Assembly (NCBI GenBank): GCA_037143795.1
Contig: JBAWXZ010000004.1
Span: 1-64,000, forward strand
DNA: 64,000 nt
Direction of reading: 5' to 3'
DNA from: Firm-13 sp037143795
GTDB lineage: Bacteria; Bacillota; Clostridia; Saccharofermentanales; Saccharofermentanaceae
Positions 8,480 through 17,060 of this stretch are shown here, piece by piece (positions within the stretch are counted from its first letter, which is position 1; each line of letters starts with the position of its first letter). The notes below the pieces were generated by a model. It saw only the letters and a list, made by a program, of their open reading frames with translations, was not told the DNA's origin and searched no databases. A program made the position numbers and the translations under genes.

Positions 8480-9764
8480 TATAGGCACCATTACTTTCAA
8501 TTTTTATTTCCAGGCCGTCTGATGCCAGCCTGCGAAAAAAAGCACGCTGCAGATATGTATCGCTGAGCCGTGATGTAAAAGTAACCACAAATTTATCTTC
8601 AAATGTGCAAAGCCCGCATTTCGTCGGTTCCGAATTTGTAGCACTGAGAAGAATCTCAAAATTCTCAATGTATTTTTTATACATCACAGGAACTTCTATT
8701 CGTCCCAGATTCGAAAAGGAAATCGAATTTGCTTTTGCAGAGCGCAGATAGCCGATTTTGACAAAAAGATTTTTCAACGGGAGAGGCAGAAAGCGAACAA
8801 ATAAATTTTTGCCTGTGGCAACATTGAATGCAATTTTGCCGGAAAAATTTTCTTTCGTGAGCTGCGCTTTAAACTGGCACTTAATAATATCCAGCATTTC
8901 CTCAAAGGTATAATCACTTCTTTCAATGCATAATCCAACCGCTATTACAGAGAAAAAATTCATAGTGGTGGTCGAGTCGTAGAAGGGACGCAGATTCACA
9001 GGTATGGAGACTTGAATGGGGTGCTTATGGGGCTGCTCATTCAAATACTCTTTATAAATACACCATATTACAATTGTTGCCAAATATTGTGTGATGCTTG
9101 CCTTTTTGGATCTGCAAAGATCCAGAAGACTTTGCCGATCCATATAACCGTGTATAACCCCGATCGTATACAACGGCAGTTTGGGTCCTTTCATCTGATA
9201 GGCCTTTTTGGTGCTGTAATAGGATTTGTTCTGTTTCTTGAAGTTTTTGACATAGCTGTCTTCTATATTCGAAGTCATATCAACGGAAGGTCCGGCGATA
9301 TATCCCCCGGCAAATTCATCCTGATTGGATAATCGTATATAATTGCATGTCAGTTCCTTAAGGAAATTAAGGGCACCGGTACCATCGGTTATGGCATGGA
9401 AAACCTCAAGGCTGATTCTCTTTTTGAAATAGTACACTTTAAATAGAAATTGATTGTTGCTGGACGGTATAATATAGGCGCATGGAACAGCCTGTTCCTT
9501 AGCAATCAGGGGCTGCTTCTTGTTCGCTTCAAAGTAGTACCAGAATATGCCGTGCCTGAGCCTGACCTGAAAACCGTCAAAAAAAGGAAGCGTAACATCA
9601 AGTGCATTCTGAAGTATTTCAGGAATAATATCCTCAGTGAGACGAACGGACACCCTATATACGCTGCTAAAATTTTTACTTGAAATAACAGGAAAAATAT
9701 TAGCAGTATTGTCAAGCTTATGCCATTTGTATTCAGTGTCACGATTGTTTTTAATTTTGCCCAC
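8466..9764 (-). CDS. Condensation-domain / alcohol acetyltransferase-like acyltransferase
   Basis: This 432-residue protein has the HxxxDG active-site motif of the CoA-dependent acyltransferase/condensation superfamily (HAITDGTGALNFL, near residue 119). The conserved later motif region NLRPFYDSTTTMNFFSV corresponds to the superfamily's second signature. No carrier-protein or adenylation domain is present, so this stand-alone enzyme probably transfers an acyl group to an unknown alcohol or amine. It starts with GTG at 9764, 4 bases after GGAGG. It forms a two-gene operon with the zinc-ribbon membrane protein. The substrate cannot be read from the sequence. Confidence 0.72.
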   Translation of the reverse strand: MGKIKNNRDTEYKWHKLDNTANIFPVISSKNFSSVYRVSVRLTEDIIPEILQNALDVTLPFFDGFQVRLRHGIFWYYFEANKKQPLIAKEQAVPCAYIIPSSNNQFLFKVYYFKKRISLEVFHAITDGTGALNFLKELTCNYIRLSNQDEFAGGYIAGPSVDMTSNIEDSYVKNFKKQNKSYYSTKKAYQMKGPKLPLYTIGVIHGYMDRQSLLDLCRSKKASITQYLATIVIWCIYKEYLNEQPHKHPIQVSIPVNLRPFYDSTTTMNFFSVIAVGLCIERSDYTFEEMLDIIKCQFKAQLTKENFSGKIAFNVATGKNLFVRFLPLPLKNLFVKIGYLRSAKANSISFSNLGRIEVPVMYKKYIENFEILLSATNSEPTKCGLCTFEDKFVVTFTSRLSDTYLQRAFFRRLASDGLEIKIESNGAYNENM

Positions 9765-9890
9765 CTACCCTCCAACCAATTCCAACACATACTATTATGC
9801 ACCAGTAATGTCTTGTTTCCAAGATATAGCAGTTGAAATATGATATCGTTGTGCCCTGATCCGAATCCCTTACTATGTGTCAGACATGCA

Positions 9891-9922
9891 AATAGCCTGC
9901 AGCGCAGGCGCTGCAGGCTATT
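9891..9922 (-). terminator. Hairpin terminator after tRNA-Thr
   Basis: A perfect 14-bp stem (9891-9904 with 9909-9922) and a four-base loop begins 2 bases past the encoded CCA of tRNA-Thr. The following T run on the minus strand is short (TTTG), so it may act in 3' processing as well as termination. Confidence 0.6.
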
Positions 9923-9924
9923 CA

Positions 9925-9999
9925 TGGAGCCGATGGTGAGAATCGAACTCACGACCTATTCATTACGAGTGAATTGCTCTACCCCTGAGCCACATCGGC
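9925..9999 (-). tRNA. tRNA-Thr (anticodon CGT)
   Basis: The reverse complement gives a cloverleaf with acceptor stem GCCGATG/CATCGGC, anticodon CGT and T loop GTTCGATTC, with CCA encoded at 9925-9927. It lies 73 bases after the mtaD stop on the same strand. It is either a single tRNA gene or the tail of the long secA-punA-ahcY-mtaD run. Confidence 0.95.
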
Positions 10000-10072
10000 G
10001 TGTTGCCCATATGAATGTTAAGCGCATTCATTAAAGGCACGATTAAGACTATACAAATTTAAAAATGATCTG

Positions 10073-11422
10073 TCAAGCAAATTGTGTAATGTACAATGCC
10101 CTTGACGCTGTCTCTGCTTTGACTTTCTCAATATCAATGGATGTAAGATCACCCTTATATTTAACAAAATGCCCCGCGATCATGACTGACTCCACTGCAT
10201 GTGCTCCCGCGCTGTATACAAGAGCCGAAACAGGATTTCCCAGGGGCCACATGGAAGGTGTATCGTAGTTAACAATCTGCAGGTCAGCAGACATTCCTTC
10301 AGCTATCATACCGCAGTCCGCAAAGCCCATTCCTGCATATCCGTTTATGGTTGCCATAATAATGGCCTCCTCGGCTGTCAGCTTTTCAGGGTTATGGCTG
10401 TGTCCCTTTGCCATAAAAGAAGCAAGCCGCATCTCCATATACATATCCGTGTTGTTGTTGCTTGCACAGCCATCCGTACCAAGCGCTACACGCACCCCCT
10501 GACGCTTCATAGCCTCCACATCGGCAAAACCCGAAGCAAGCTTCATATTACTCGAAGGATTGTGCGCTACTGTCACATGGGCGGCTGCAAGGATATCCCT
10601 GTCCTCTTCTGTAAGGTGAACGCCATGCGCTGCTATGCAGGGGCGGTCAAAGACACCAAAGTTCGCCAGTGCAGCGACAGGCGTAACTCCATACTTTGCT
10701 ATGCAGTTGGTGACCTCTGTTTTAGTCTCCGCAACATGAACCTGCACCGATACATCCAAATCAGCAGCTTCCGCAACAAGCTCAGGATAGAGGCTCTGAG
10801 GATACAGATAAATGGAATGAATCATGAGTGATGTACGAAGAAGTCCACCGCCGGCCCCATGAAAAGAATTCTTAAAAGCAAGCAGTGATGCACGGTCTGC
10901 GTTCCAGCCATTTTCATCATTTGTTTTGCCGTCCTGGCAAAGGTTCATTCGAAAACCAGTCTGCAGCGCTGCGCAGGCAGTCTCATCCGACATAAAATAC
11001 ATATCGGCTGCAGCTCCCGTTCCGCCATTAATCATCTCAGCCATGCCTAAAAGACTGGCAAAATATACATCTTCTTTTCTTAAATGAGTCTCGCGCGGTA
11101 AAATACGCTTAAAAAGCCAATCCTCGAGGCACATATCATCTGCGGAATTACGCATCAATACCATTGGGATATGAGTATGGGCATTGGCAAATGTCGGAAG
11201 AAGAATTTTATTTTTGCCGCTGTACTCATCAAAACCTATCTGCGTACCGCCGGATTCCCTCTGGGCTTCCATGAGTGCGCGGACACCCAGGGAACGATCC
11301 TCGCCCACATAAATGATCCTGTCACCCTTAACGGCAACAAAAGCATCCGTCAGTACGGACAATTTTCCTTCCTTAGTAGGCGTTACAACAGTAAAATTTT
11401 TAAAAAGGACTGTTCTTGACAT
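10073..11422 (-). CDS. mtaD: 5'-methylthioadenosine / S-adenosylhomocysteine deaminase
   Basis: This amidohydrolase is predicted to deaminate the adenine ring of methylthioadenosine, S-adenosylhomocysteine or 5'-deoxyadenosine, giving inosine-type products. Metal ligands of the TRZ/ATZ subfamily are visible: HTH at 82-84 (NAHTHIPM), HVAET, AHGVHL, and GTDGCASNN carrying the catalytic aspartate. The length of 449 is within the family range. The ATG at 11422 has AAGGAGG 5 bases upstream. It lies 13 bases after ahcY, which suggests it makes the substrate for that enzyme. A guanine or other nucleoside deaminase role is less likely given the neighbours. Confidence 0.87.
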   Translation of the reverse strand: MSRTVLFKNFTVVTPTKEGKLSVLTDAFVAVKGDRIIYVGEDRSLGVRALMEAQRESGGTQIGFDEYSGKNKILLPTFANAHTHIPMVLMRNSADDMCLEDWLFKRILPRETHLRKEDVYFASLLGMAEMINGGTGAAADMYFMSDETACAALQTGFRMNLCQDGKTNDENGWNADRASLLAFKNSFHGAGGGLLRTSLMIHSIYLYPQSLYPELVAEAADLDVSVQVHVAETKTEVTNCIAKYGVTPVAALANFGVFDRPCIAAHGVHLTEEDRDILAAAHVTVAHNPSSNMKLASGFADVEAMKRQGVRVALGTDGCASNNNTDMYMEMRLASFMAKGHSHNPEKLTAEEAIIMATINGYAGMGFADCGMIAEGMSADLQIVNYDTPSMWPLGNPVSALVYSAGAHAVESVMIAGHFVKYKGDLTSIDIEKVKAETASRALYITQFA

Positions 11423-11435
11423 GATTGCCTCCTTG

Positions 11436-12695
11436 TCAGATGTCCCAGGTATTTACGTATTTCTCCTGTTGCGGACTCAATTTATCTATTGACAATCCCT
11501 TGGTCTCGAGAAGCAGCGCTGCTACCCGGTCGTCAATCTCTATAGGAGTCGCGTACACTTTATTCTCAAGCTCTGCTCCGTGTAAGGCTATATAGCGAGC
11601 GCTCTGGGCCTGCAAGGCAAAACTCATATCCATAATTTCAACTGGGTGTCCATCCCCGGAAGCAAGATTGACAAGTCTTCCCTTGCCCAGAATGCAGATC
11701 GTACGGCCATTGGCAAGAACGTATCCGTCAATATTATCCCTTACTTCGGACTGTGATACAGATATCGACTTAAGCTGCGGAATATTGATTTCCACATCAA
11801 AATGACCGGCATTACAGCAAATTGCCCCGTCTTTCATGTCGAGGAAATGCTTTTCAGTAATGACATTCCTGCAGCCGGTAACCGTAATAAACACATCACC
11901 TGAGTGTGCTGCTTCATCCATGGTTTTAACTTCATAGCCTTCCATCAATGCTTCACAAGCCTTGACCGGATCTATCTCTGTAATGACAACCCTGGCGCCA
12001 AGCCCCTTGGCGCGGAGAGCAACACCCTTGCCGCACATACCAAATCCGGCTATAACAATTGTCTTGCCTGATACCAGAAGATTCGTTGTTGTCATAATGG
12101 CTGTCCATACTGATTGACCCGTTCCAAACCGGTTATCAAACAAGTGTTTGCAGCGTGCATCATTTACAGCAATAACCGGGTAAGCCAACCGGTTTTCCCT
12201 GGATAAAATCTGAAGACGGTGAACACCTGTAGTTGTCTCTTCACAGCCCCCGATCAGATTTTCAAGAAGATGCTTGTGTGTTGTATGAAGGAGCATGGCA
12301 AAATCACCGCCGTCATCAATTACAATATCAGGATTGATTGAAAGAGCCATGGAAAGATGTTCGGTATAATCCTTTTCATTGGCTCCGTGTATGCAGTAAA
12401 CATGCATTCCATCACTGGCAAGAGCAGCCGCAACATCATCCTGTGTTGACAGCGGATTACATCCGGTAAGTGCAACTTCTGCACCACCCGCCCGCAATAC
12501 TTTTGCAAGACATGCCGTCTTTGCCTCCACATGAACGCTGACAGCAATTCGAAGACCTGCAAAAGGTTTTTCTGCTATCAGTTCCTTTTCAATTGCACGA
12601 AGTACCGGCATGTTCTTGTAGGCCCATTCAATTTTACGATTACCTGACGGGGCAAGGCTAATATCTTTAACAACATATGACGGAATAGTCTGCAT
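11436..12695 (-). CDS. ahcY: S-adenosylhomocysteine hydrolase, short archaeal-like form (candidate S-inosylhomocysteine hydrolase)
   Basis: The NAD-dependent enzyme splits S-adenosyl- or S-inosyl-homocysteine into homocysteine and the nucleoside. Family motifs are NPLSTQDDVAAAL (about 80-92), DDGGD (127-131), the NDARCKHLFDNRFGTGQS segment and the Rossmann glycine motif GFGMCGKG (217-224). Two traits set it apart from the classical bacterial form. It has TQDD instead of TQDH, and its C-terminus ends at KYVNTWDI without the usual K-P-x-x-Y-R-Y tail. Both resemble archaeal and Thermotoga enzymes. The ATG at 12695 has AAGGAG 6 bases upstream. It sits between punA and mtaD with gaps of 10 and 13 bases. 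Confidence 0.92.
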   Translation of the reverse strand: MQTIPSYVVKDISLAPSGNRKIEWAYKNMPVLRAIEKELIAEKPFAGLRIAVSVHVEAKTACLAKVLRAGGAEVALTGCNPLSTQDDVAAALASDGMHVYCIHGANEKDYTEHLSMALSINPDIVIDDGGDFAMLLHTTHKHLLENLIGGCEETTTGVHRLQILSRENRLAYPVIAVNDARCKHLFDNRFGTGQSVWTAIMTTTNLLVSGKTIVIAGFGMCGKGVALRAKGLGARVVITEIDPVKACEALMEGYEVKTMDEAAHSGDVFITVTGCRNVITEKHFLDMKDGAICCNAGHFDVEINIPQLKSISVSQSEVRDNIDGYVLANGRTICILGKGRLVNLASGDGHPVEIMDMSFALQAQSARYIALHGAELENKVYATPIEIDDRVAALLLETKGLSIDKLSPQQEKYVNTWDI

Positions 12696-12705
12696 ATATT
12701 TCTCC

Positions 12706-13542
12706 TTATAGTACCGCTTCAGATAAAAATGCTTCCAGAAGTGAAATACTTCTGTCTGATGCGGCCGCGCCTACTTCCATTACTTCCGTATGGGAAAGCG
12801 GCATATCGGTAATCCCCGCAGCTAGATTTGTAATGCAGGAAATTGCAAGAACACGCATGCCGCTGTGCGATGCCACAATGGCTTCAGGAACTGTTGACAT
12901 ACCAACAGCATCTGCACCCAGTAACTTCAACGCCCTGATTTCAGCCGGAGTCTCATATTGAGGGCCCCGCATGTATGCGTACACACCCATATGCAGCGGG
13001 ATATTCTTTTTTTCGGAAATATTCAAAAGCGTCTCGATAAATACAGGATTGTATACATGTGTCTGATCAGGAAATCTTGGCCCGAAAGAATCCAAATTGG
13101 GTCCGCGCAGAGGTGACTCGCAGAACATCGAAAGATGATCGCGGATAACCATGAGATCTCCGGGGTTCATGCTTGGATTGATTCCTCCGGCTGCATTGGT
13201 CAGGATCAGATTTCTCACTCCCAGAAAAGCCATCACGCGATACGGAAAAGTAATTTCCTGCGTTGAATAACCCTCATAGTAATGAAATCTGCCGTTCATC
13301 ATGTATGTCAGAGTCTCACCAACTCTCGCGACAAGAAGTACGCCTTCATGCCCGGGAGTTGTCGGAGTCGGGAAATAAGGTATCTCTGAATATTTTATCT
13401 CTGCTTCAATCTGACAACGGGTTACCATTGGAGCGAGGCCGGATCCAAGTACAATACATGTCTCGGGCTTCTCAGAATGCATCTTGCGAATTGCCAGGGC
13501 GGCTTCTTCAATATGTGTTTGAAACAAAGATTCCGTTTGCAT
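12706..13542 (-). CDS. punA: Purine nucleoside phosphorylase (trimeric PNP type I)
   Basis: The product is predicted to split inosine and guanosine with phosphate into base and ribose 1-phosphate. Features are the phosphate-binding GSGLAP near residue 33, the conserved NAAGGINP, GPQYETPAE and the MSTVPEAIVA purine-site segment. The length of 278 is typical. The start codon lies 5 bases after the secA stop, and its ribosome binding site AAAGGAG is formed by the last sense codons of secA (G-K-E), so translation is coupled. With ahcY and mtaD directly downstream, its likely substrate is the inosine or adenosine released from SAH/SIH. Confidence 0.92.
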   Translation of the reverse strand: MQTESLFQTHIEEAALAIRKMHSEKPETCIVLGSGLAPMVTRCQIEAEIKYSEIPYFPTPTTPGHEGVLLVARVGETLTYMMNGRFHYYEGYSTQEITFPYRVMAFLGVRNLILTNAAGGINPSMNPGDLMVIRDHLSMFCESPLRGPNLDSFGPRFPDQTHVYNPVFIETLLNISEKKNIPLHMGVYAYMRGPQYETPAEIRALKLLGADAVGMSTVPEAIVASHSGMRVLAISCITNLAAGITDMPLSHTEVMEVGAAASDRSISLLEAFLSEAVL

Positions 13543-13547
13543 CAGAG

Positions 13548-16355
13548 TTACTCCTTTCCACAGCAGTTTTTATACTTCTTCCCGCTTCCGCATGGGCACA
13601 AGTCATTCCTGCCGACTTTTTTGGCGTCCCTTTTAACTGGTTCAAGGGCTGCGGACTCTCCACCGGCACTTGCAGTCTGCGTATGGCCCTGCGCGGGTGC
13701 GGCCGGCTGCCCGGTAAATCCGGTACCGCCGTGTCCCTCCTGCACATTATTAACTTTGCTCTTTCTTTCGAGCTTCTCACCTGTAGAAATATTCGCCTTC
13801 ATGATCAGACGGATTGTATCATTCTGAATAGCAATATTCATTTCCTCAAACATTTCGGATCCTTCCATGCGGTACTCGACCACAGGATCCTTCTGCCCGA
13901 CGCTGCGCATTCCGATTGAATAACGCATCTGATCCATCTGGTCAATATGATCCATCCATTTCTGGTCGACATTCCAAAGAAGTATCTGACGCTCGGCCTC
14001 GCGGAAAATCTCAGGAGTAATTTCGGCATCACGTGCTTCAAGACGCGCAAGGGCCTGTTCTGTAATGGTTTCAGTCCATTCGGAGGCAGAAATAGGGTGC
14101 TCTTCTGTCTGCTTAATAGTTTCAACAGCCGGAAGGGATCCAAAAAGGTCCTGAATCTTAAGCGTCAATGTGAGCTTGTCTGCCGGGGCGATCACATCAT
14201 CCAAGGCAAAGCTGTCAACCATTCTTTCAACAACAAGCTTGACCATCTTAATATACGATTCATGAATATCCACTCCGTCAAGAACTTGTTTTCTCTGGCC
14301 ATATGTGAGGTTTCTCTGAATATTCATAACATCATCGTATTCAAGGACGTGTTTACGGGAACTGAAGTTAACACCCTCGATCTTCTTCTGTGCATTCTCA
14401 ATTGTTTTAGAAAGGAAGCTTGCCTGAATCTCAACAGTCTCATCAACACCAAGGCGGGTAAAGGCATTATTCGCCCGCTCACCGCCGAACAGACGCATAA
14501 GATCATCGTCAAGTGCCAGGAAAAATTTGGTGCGTCCCGGGTCACCCTGACGACCGGCACGTCCACGGAGCTGATTGTCAATACGGCGTGATTCATGACG
14601 TTCCGTACCTACAATAAACAATCCGCCGACAGCTACAACTTTCTCATGTTCCTCACTGGTCTGTGCTTTGAAGGCCGCCTCAAGTTCGTTGAATTTGGAC
14701 CTTGATTCAAGAATGACTTCATCATCCGTCTCATTGTGCGCTGTAGCAGCGTCTATCAACTCTTCCAGATATCCAAGTTTTCTCATTTCCTGCTTAGCCA
14801 TATACTCGGAGTTACCGCCGAGAATAATATCGGTACCACGGCCTGCCATGTTTGTTGCGATGGTAACGGAGCCATAACGTCCGGCCTGAGCAACAATCTC
14901 AGCCTCACGGGTATGGTTCTTGGCATTCAGGACATTGTGCTTGAGACCTGCTTTGGTAAAAAGTTTGGAAAGGTATTCCGATTTATCAACATTAACAGTA
15001 CCGACCAGAACCGGCTGACCTTTTGCATGTGCATCAAGTACTGTTTTGAGAACTGATGTGAATTTGCCGCTCTGGTTCTTGTAAATTGCGTCATTCTCAT
15101 CTGTTCTGATTAATGGACGGTTAGTTGGAATGGTAATAACATCAAGATTATATATCGACCGGAATTCAGCCTCTTCCGTGTATGCCGTACCTGTCATACC
15201 GGATAGTTTCTTGTACATGCGGAAGAAATTCTGAAATGTGATCGTTGCAAGAGTCTTGCTCTCGTTTTCGACCTTGACACTTTCTTTAGCTTCAATAGCC
15301 TGATGCAGACCATCGCTAAAACGACGGCCATACATGAGACGTCCTGTAAAGTCATCAACAATCAGTACTTCGCCGTCTGTTACAACATACTTCTGGTCAC
15401 GCTCCATAGTACCGTTGGCCTTCAGGGCGTTGTTGATATAATGATGAATATCGAAGTTCTCTGAATCGGAAAGATTTTCTATGTTGAAAAATCTTTCCGC
15501 AGCCTTAACTCCATTCGCAGTAAGAACCGCTGACTTTGCTTTCTCATCGACAACATATTCGCAGTCGCCTACGATGTCATCCATGTTGATTTTGTCATCC
15601 GTTTCAACTACAACGTATTTTTTGAGTCCTTTGACGAACTTATCTGCCTGCATGTACAAATCGGAAGAATCGCCGCCCATACCGGAAATGATAAGGGGTG
15701 TACGTGCTTCATCAATCAAAATACTGTCGACTTCATCGACAATTGCAAAATTCAGTTCACGCTGAACCATTTTGGCTTTTCTGTCAACCATGTTGTCACG
15801 CAGATAGTCAAATCCATATTCATTATTGGTTCCGTAAGTAATATCGGAATAATAGGAAGTTCTTCTCTGCTCATTGGACAAGTCATGCACGATTAAACCA
15901 ACGGTAAGACCGAGGTATTTATAGATTTTGCCCATCCACTCACTGTCGCGTTTGGCCAGGTAATCGTTAACCGTAACAACATGTACGCCGTTGCCGGTAA
16001 GGGCATTCAAATATACGGGAAGGGTTGCCACAAGCGTCTTTCCTTCACCGGTCTTCATCTCGGAGATACGGCCCTGGTGAAGAATGATTCCGCCGATCAG
16101 CTGAACCCTGTAAGGCTTCATGCCGAGTACACGTTCTGACGCCTCGCGAACTGTTGCAAATGCATCCGGAAGAATATCATCGAGACTTTCTCCCGCAGCG
16201 ATCCGTTCTTTGAGGACATTTGTCATGTTCCGAAGATCTTTTTCCGACATGGCAGCATAAGTATCCGAAAGTGCCTCAATTTGATCGACAATGGGAATTA
16301 TCCGCTTGATTTCATGCTCACTATGCGTTCCAAAAACCTTTTCAATAATATTCAT
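13548..16355 (-). CDS. secA: Preprotein translocase ATPase SecA
   Basis: SecA drives preproteins through SecYEG using ATP. The Walker A region MKTGEGKT, the DEVDSILIDEAR box, TIATNMAGRGTDI and the QLRGRAGRQGDPG motif are all present. The C-terminus ends with the zinc-binding SecB/ribosome-contact motif CxCGSGKKYKNCC. The protein has about 935 residues, a little longer than the ~840 of Bacillus SecA, mostly in the central and C-terminal linker regions. The ATG at 16355 (MNIIEKVFG) was chosen because AAAGG lies 11 bases upstream; the GTG at 16367 overlaps that site. It lies between yerC and punA in a tight run of same-strand genes. Confidence 0.97.
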   Translation of the reverse strand: MNIIEKVFGTHSEHEIKRIIPIVDQIEALSDTYAAMSEKDLRNMTNVLKERIAAGESLDDILPDAFATVREASERVLGMKPYRVQLIGGIILHQGRISEMKTGEGKTLVATLPVYLNALTGNGVHVVTVNDYLAKRDSEWMGKIYKYLGLTVGLIVHDLSNEQRRTSYYSDITYGTNNEYGFDYLRDNMVDRKAKMVQRELNFAIVDEVDSILIDEARTPLIISGMGGDSSDLYMQADKFVKGLKKYVVVETDDKINMDDIVGDCEYVVDEKAKSAVLTANGVKAAERFFNIENLSDSENFDIHHYINNALKANGTMERDQKYVVTDGEVLIVDDFTGRLMYGRRFSDGLHQAIEAKESVKVENESKTLATITFQNFFRMYKKLSGMTGTAYTEEAEFRSIYNLDVITIPTNRPLIRTDENDAIYKNQSGKFTSVLKTVLDAHAKGQPVLVGTVNVDKSEYLSKLFTKAGLKHNVLNAKNHTREAEIVAQAGRYGSVTIATNMAGRGTDIILGGNSEYMAKQEMRKLGYLEELIDAATAHNETDDEVILESRSKFNELEAAFKAQTSEEHEKVVAVGGLFIVGTERHESRRIDNQLRGRAGRQGDPGRTKFFLALDDDLMRLFGGERANNAFTRLGVDETVEIQASFLSKTIENAQKKIEGVNFSSRKHVLEYDDVMNIQRNLTYGQRKQVLDGVDIHESYIKMVKLVVERMVDSFALDDVIAPADKLTLTLKIQDLFGSLPAVETIKQTEEHPISASEWTETITEQALARLEARDAEITPEIFREAERQILLWNVDQKWMDHIDQMDQMRYSIGMRSVGQKDPVVEYRMEGSEMFEEMNIAIQNDTIRLIMKANISTGEKLERKSKVNNVQEGHGGTGFTGQPAAPAQGHTQTASAGGESAALEPVKRDAKKVGRNDLCPCGSGKKYKNCCGKE

Positions 16356-16382
16356 TTTATACGTCACCTTTCAAAATATCTC

Positions 16383-16706
16383 TTATTTGACTTTGTTATT
16401 TATACTTAACGGAGCAGCAGCCTGATCCATCCGCTGCAAAACCGTACGATATCCATCTGCCCCATACTCCAATGCACGATTTACGCGGCTTATTGTCGCG
16501 GTACTGACACCTGTAATTTCAAAAATTTCAGCATATGTACGCCCCTGATATAAAAGGGATGCAATCTGCAGGCGCTGTGCAAGCGACTTGATTTCGGAAA
16601 TTGTACACAGATCCTCAAACAGGCAGTAACACTCTTCCCGTGTTTTCAGTGCAAGAATTGAATCAAAAAGAGCATCTGTTAAAGGATCCAAAAGCTTTTC
16701 ATTCAT
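16383..16706 (-). CDS. YerC/YecD-family TrpR-like regulator
   Basis: This small helical protein (about 107 residues) belongs to the YerC/YecD group of the TrpR repressor superfamily. The helix-turn-helix is visible as GRTYAEIFEITGVSTATISRVNRAL, with the typical family ending GADGYRTVL. Its ligand and targets are unknown. It is likely a cytosolic DNA-binding protein. The ATG at 16706 has AGAGGG 8 bases upstream, which is better than the GTG at 16715. It lies 27 bases upstream of secA, a linkage that may reflect a shared promoter rather than function. Confidence 0.85.
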   Translation of the reverse strand: MNEKLLDPLTDALFDSILALKTREECYCLFEDLCTISEIKSLAQRLQIASLLYQGRTYAEIFEITGVSTATISRVNRALEYGADGYRTVLQRMDQAAAPLSINNKVK

Positions 16707-16723
16707 TACATCCACCCTCTGTA

Positions 16724-16963
16724 TTATAGGAGATGATCCATTAAATACTGAATCAGTTTACCAAAATAGCCGCCATACGCAATAGCTATGAGGGCTACAA
16801 CCATAAAAAAAAGAAAAAGATAGTAAATGAATCGGCGGAACAGCAGGTCTTTTTTTGCTTTTCGCAGTGCTTCACCAACTGTAGTAACTTTTTTTGATCC
16901 GGCTTCTACACGATAACCACGCGAATGCGCAGGCACACGAACCTGATTGCTTCCTCTTTTCAA
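16724..16963 (-). CDS. Small single-pass membrane protein, function unknown
   Basis: The 79-residue product has a basic, polar N-terminal half and one strong hydrophobic segment (IYYLFLFFMVVALIAIAYGGYF, about 47-68). It would be an inner membrane protein with the N-terminus inside. The start is TTG at 16963, 8 bases after GGAGG, which is convincing for a non-ATG start. It is the first gene of the run leading to yerC and secA. I do not recognise a family. Confidence 0.6.
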   Translation of the reverse strand: MKRGSNQVRVPAHSRGYRVEAGSKKVTTVGEALRKAKKDLLFRRFIYYLFLFFMVVALIAIAYGGYFGKLIQYLMDHLL

Positions 16964-17060
16964 TTAAATTACCTCCAGCCATTATTGCCATATCGAACAG
17001 AATTTATCAGTTCAAGTTAACATTCCTATGATACAGCAAGGTTTGAAGTGTGACAATGCT

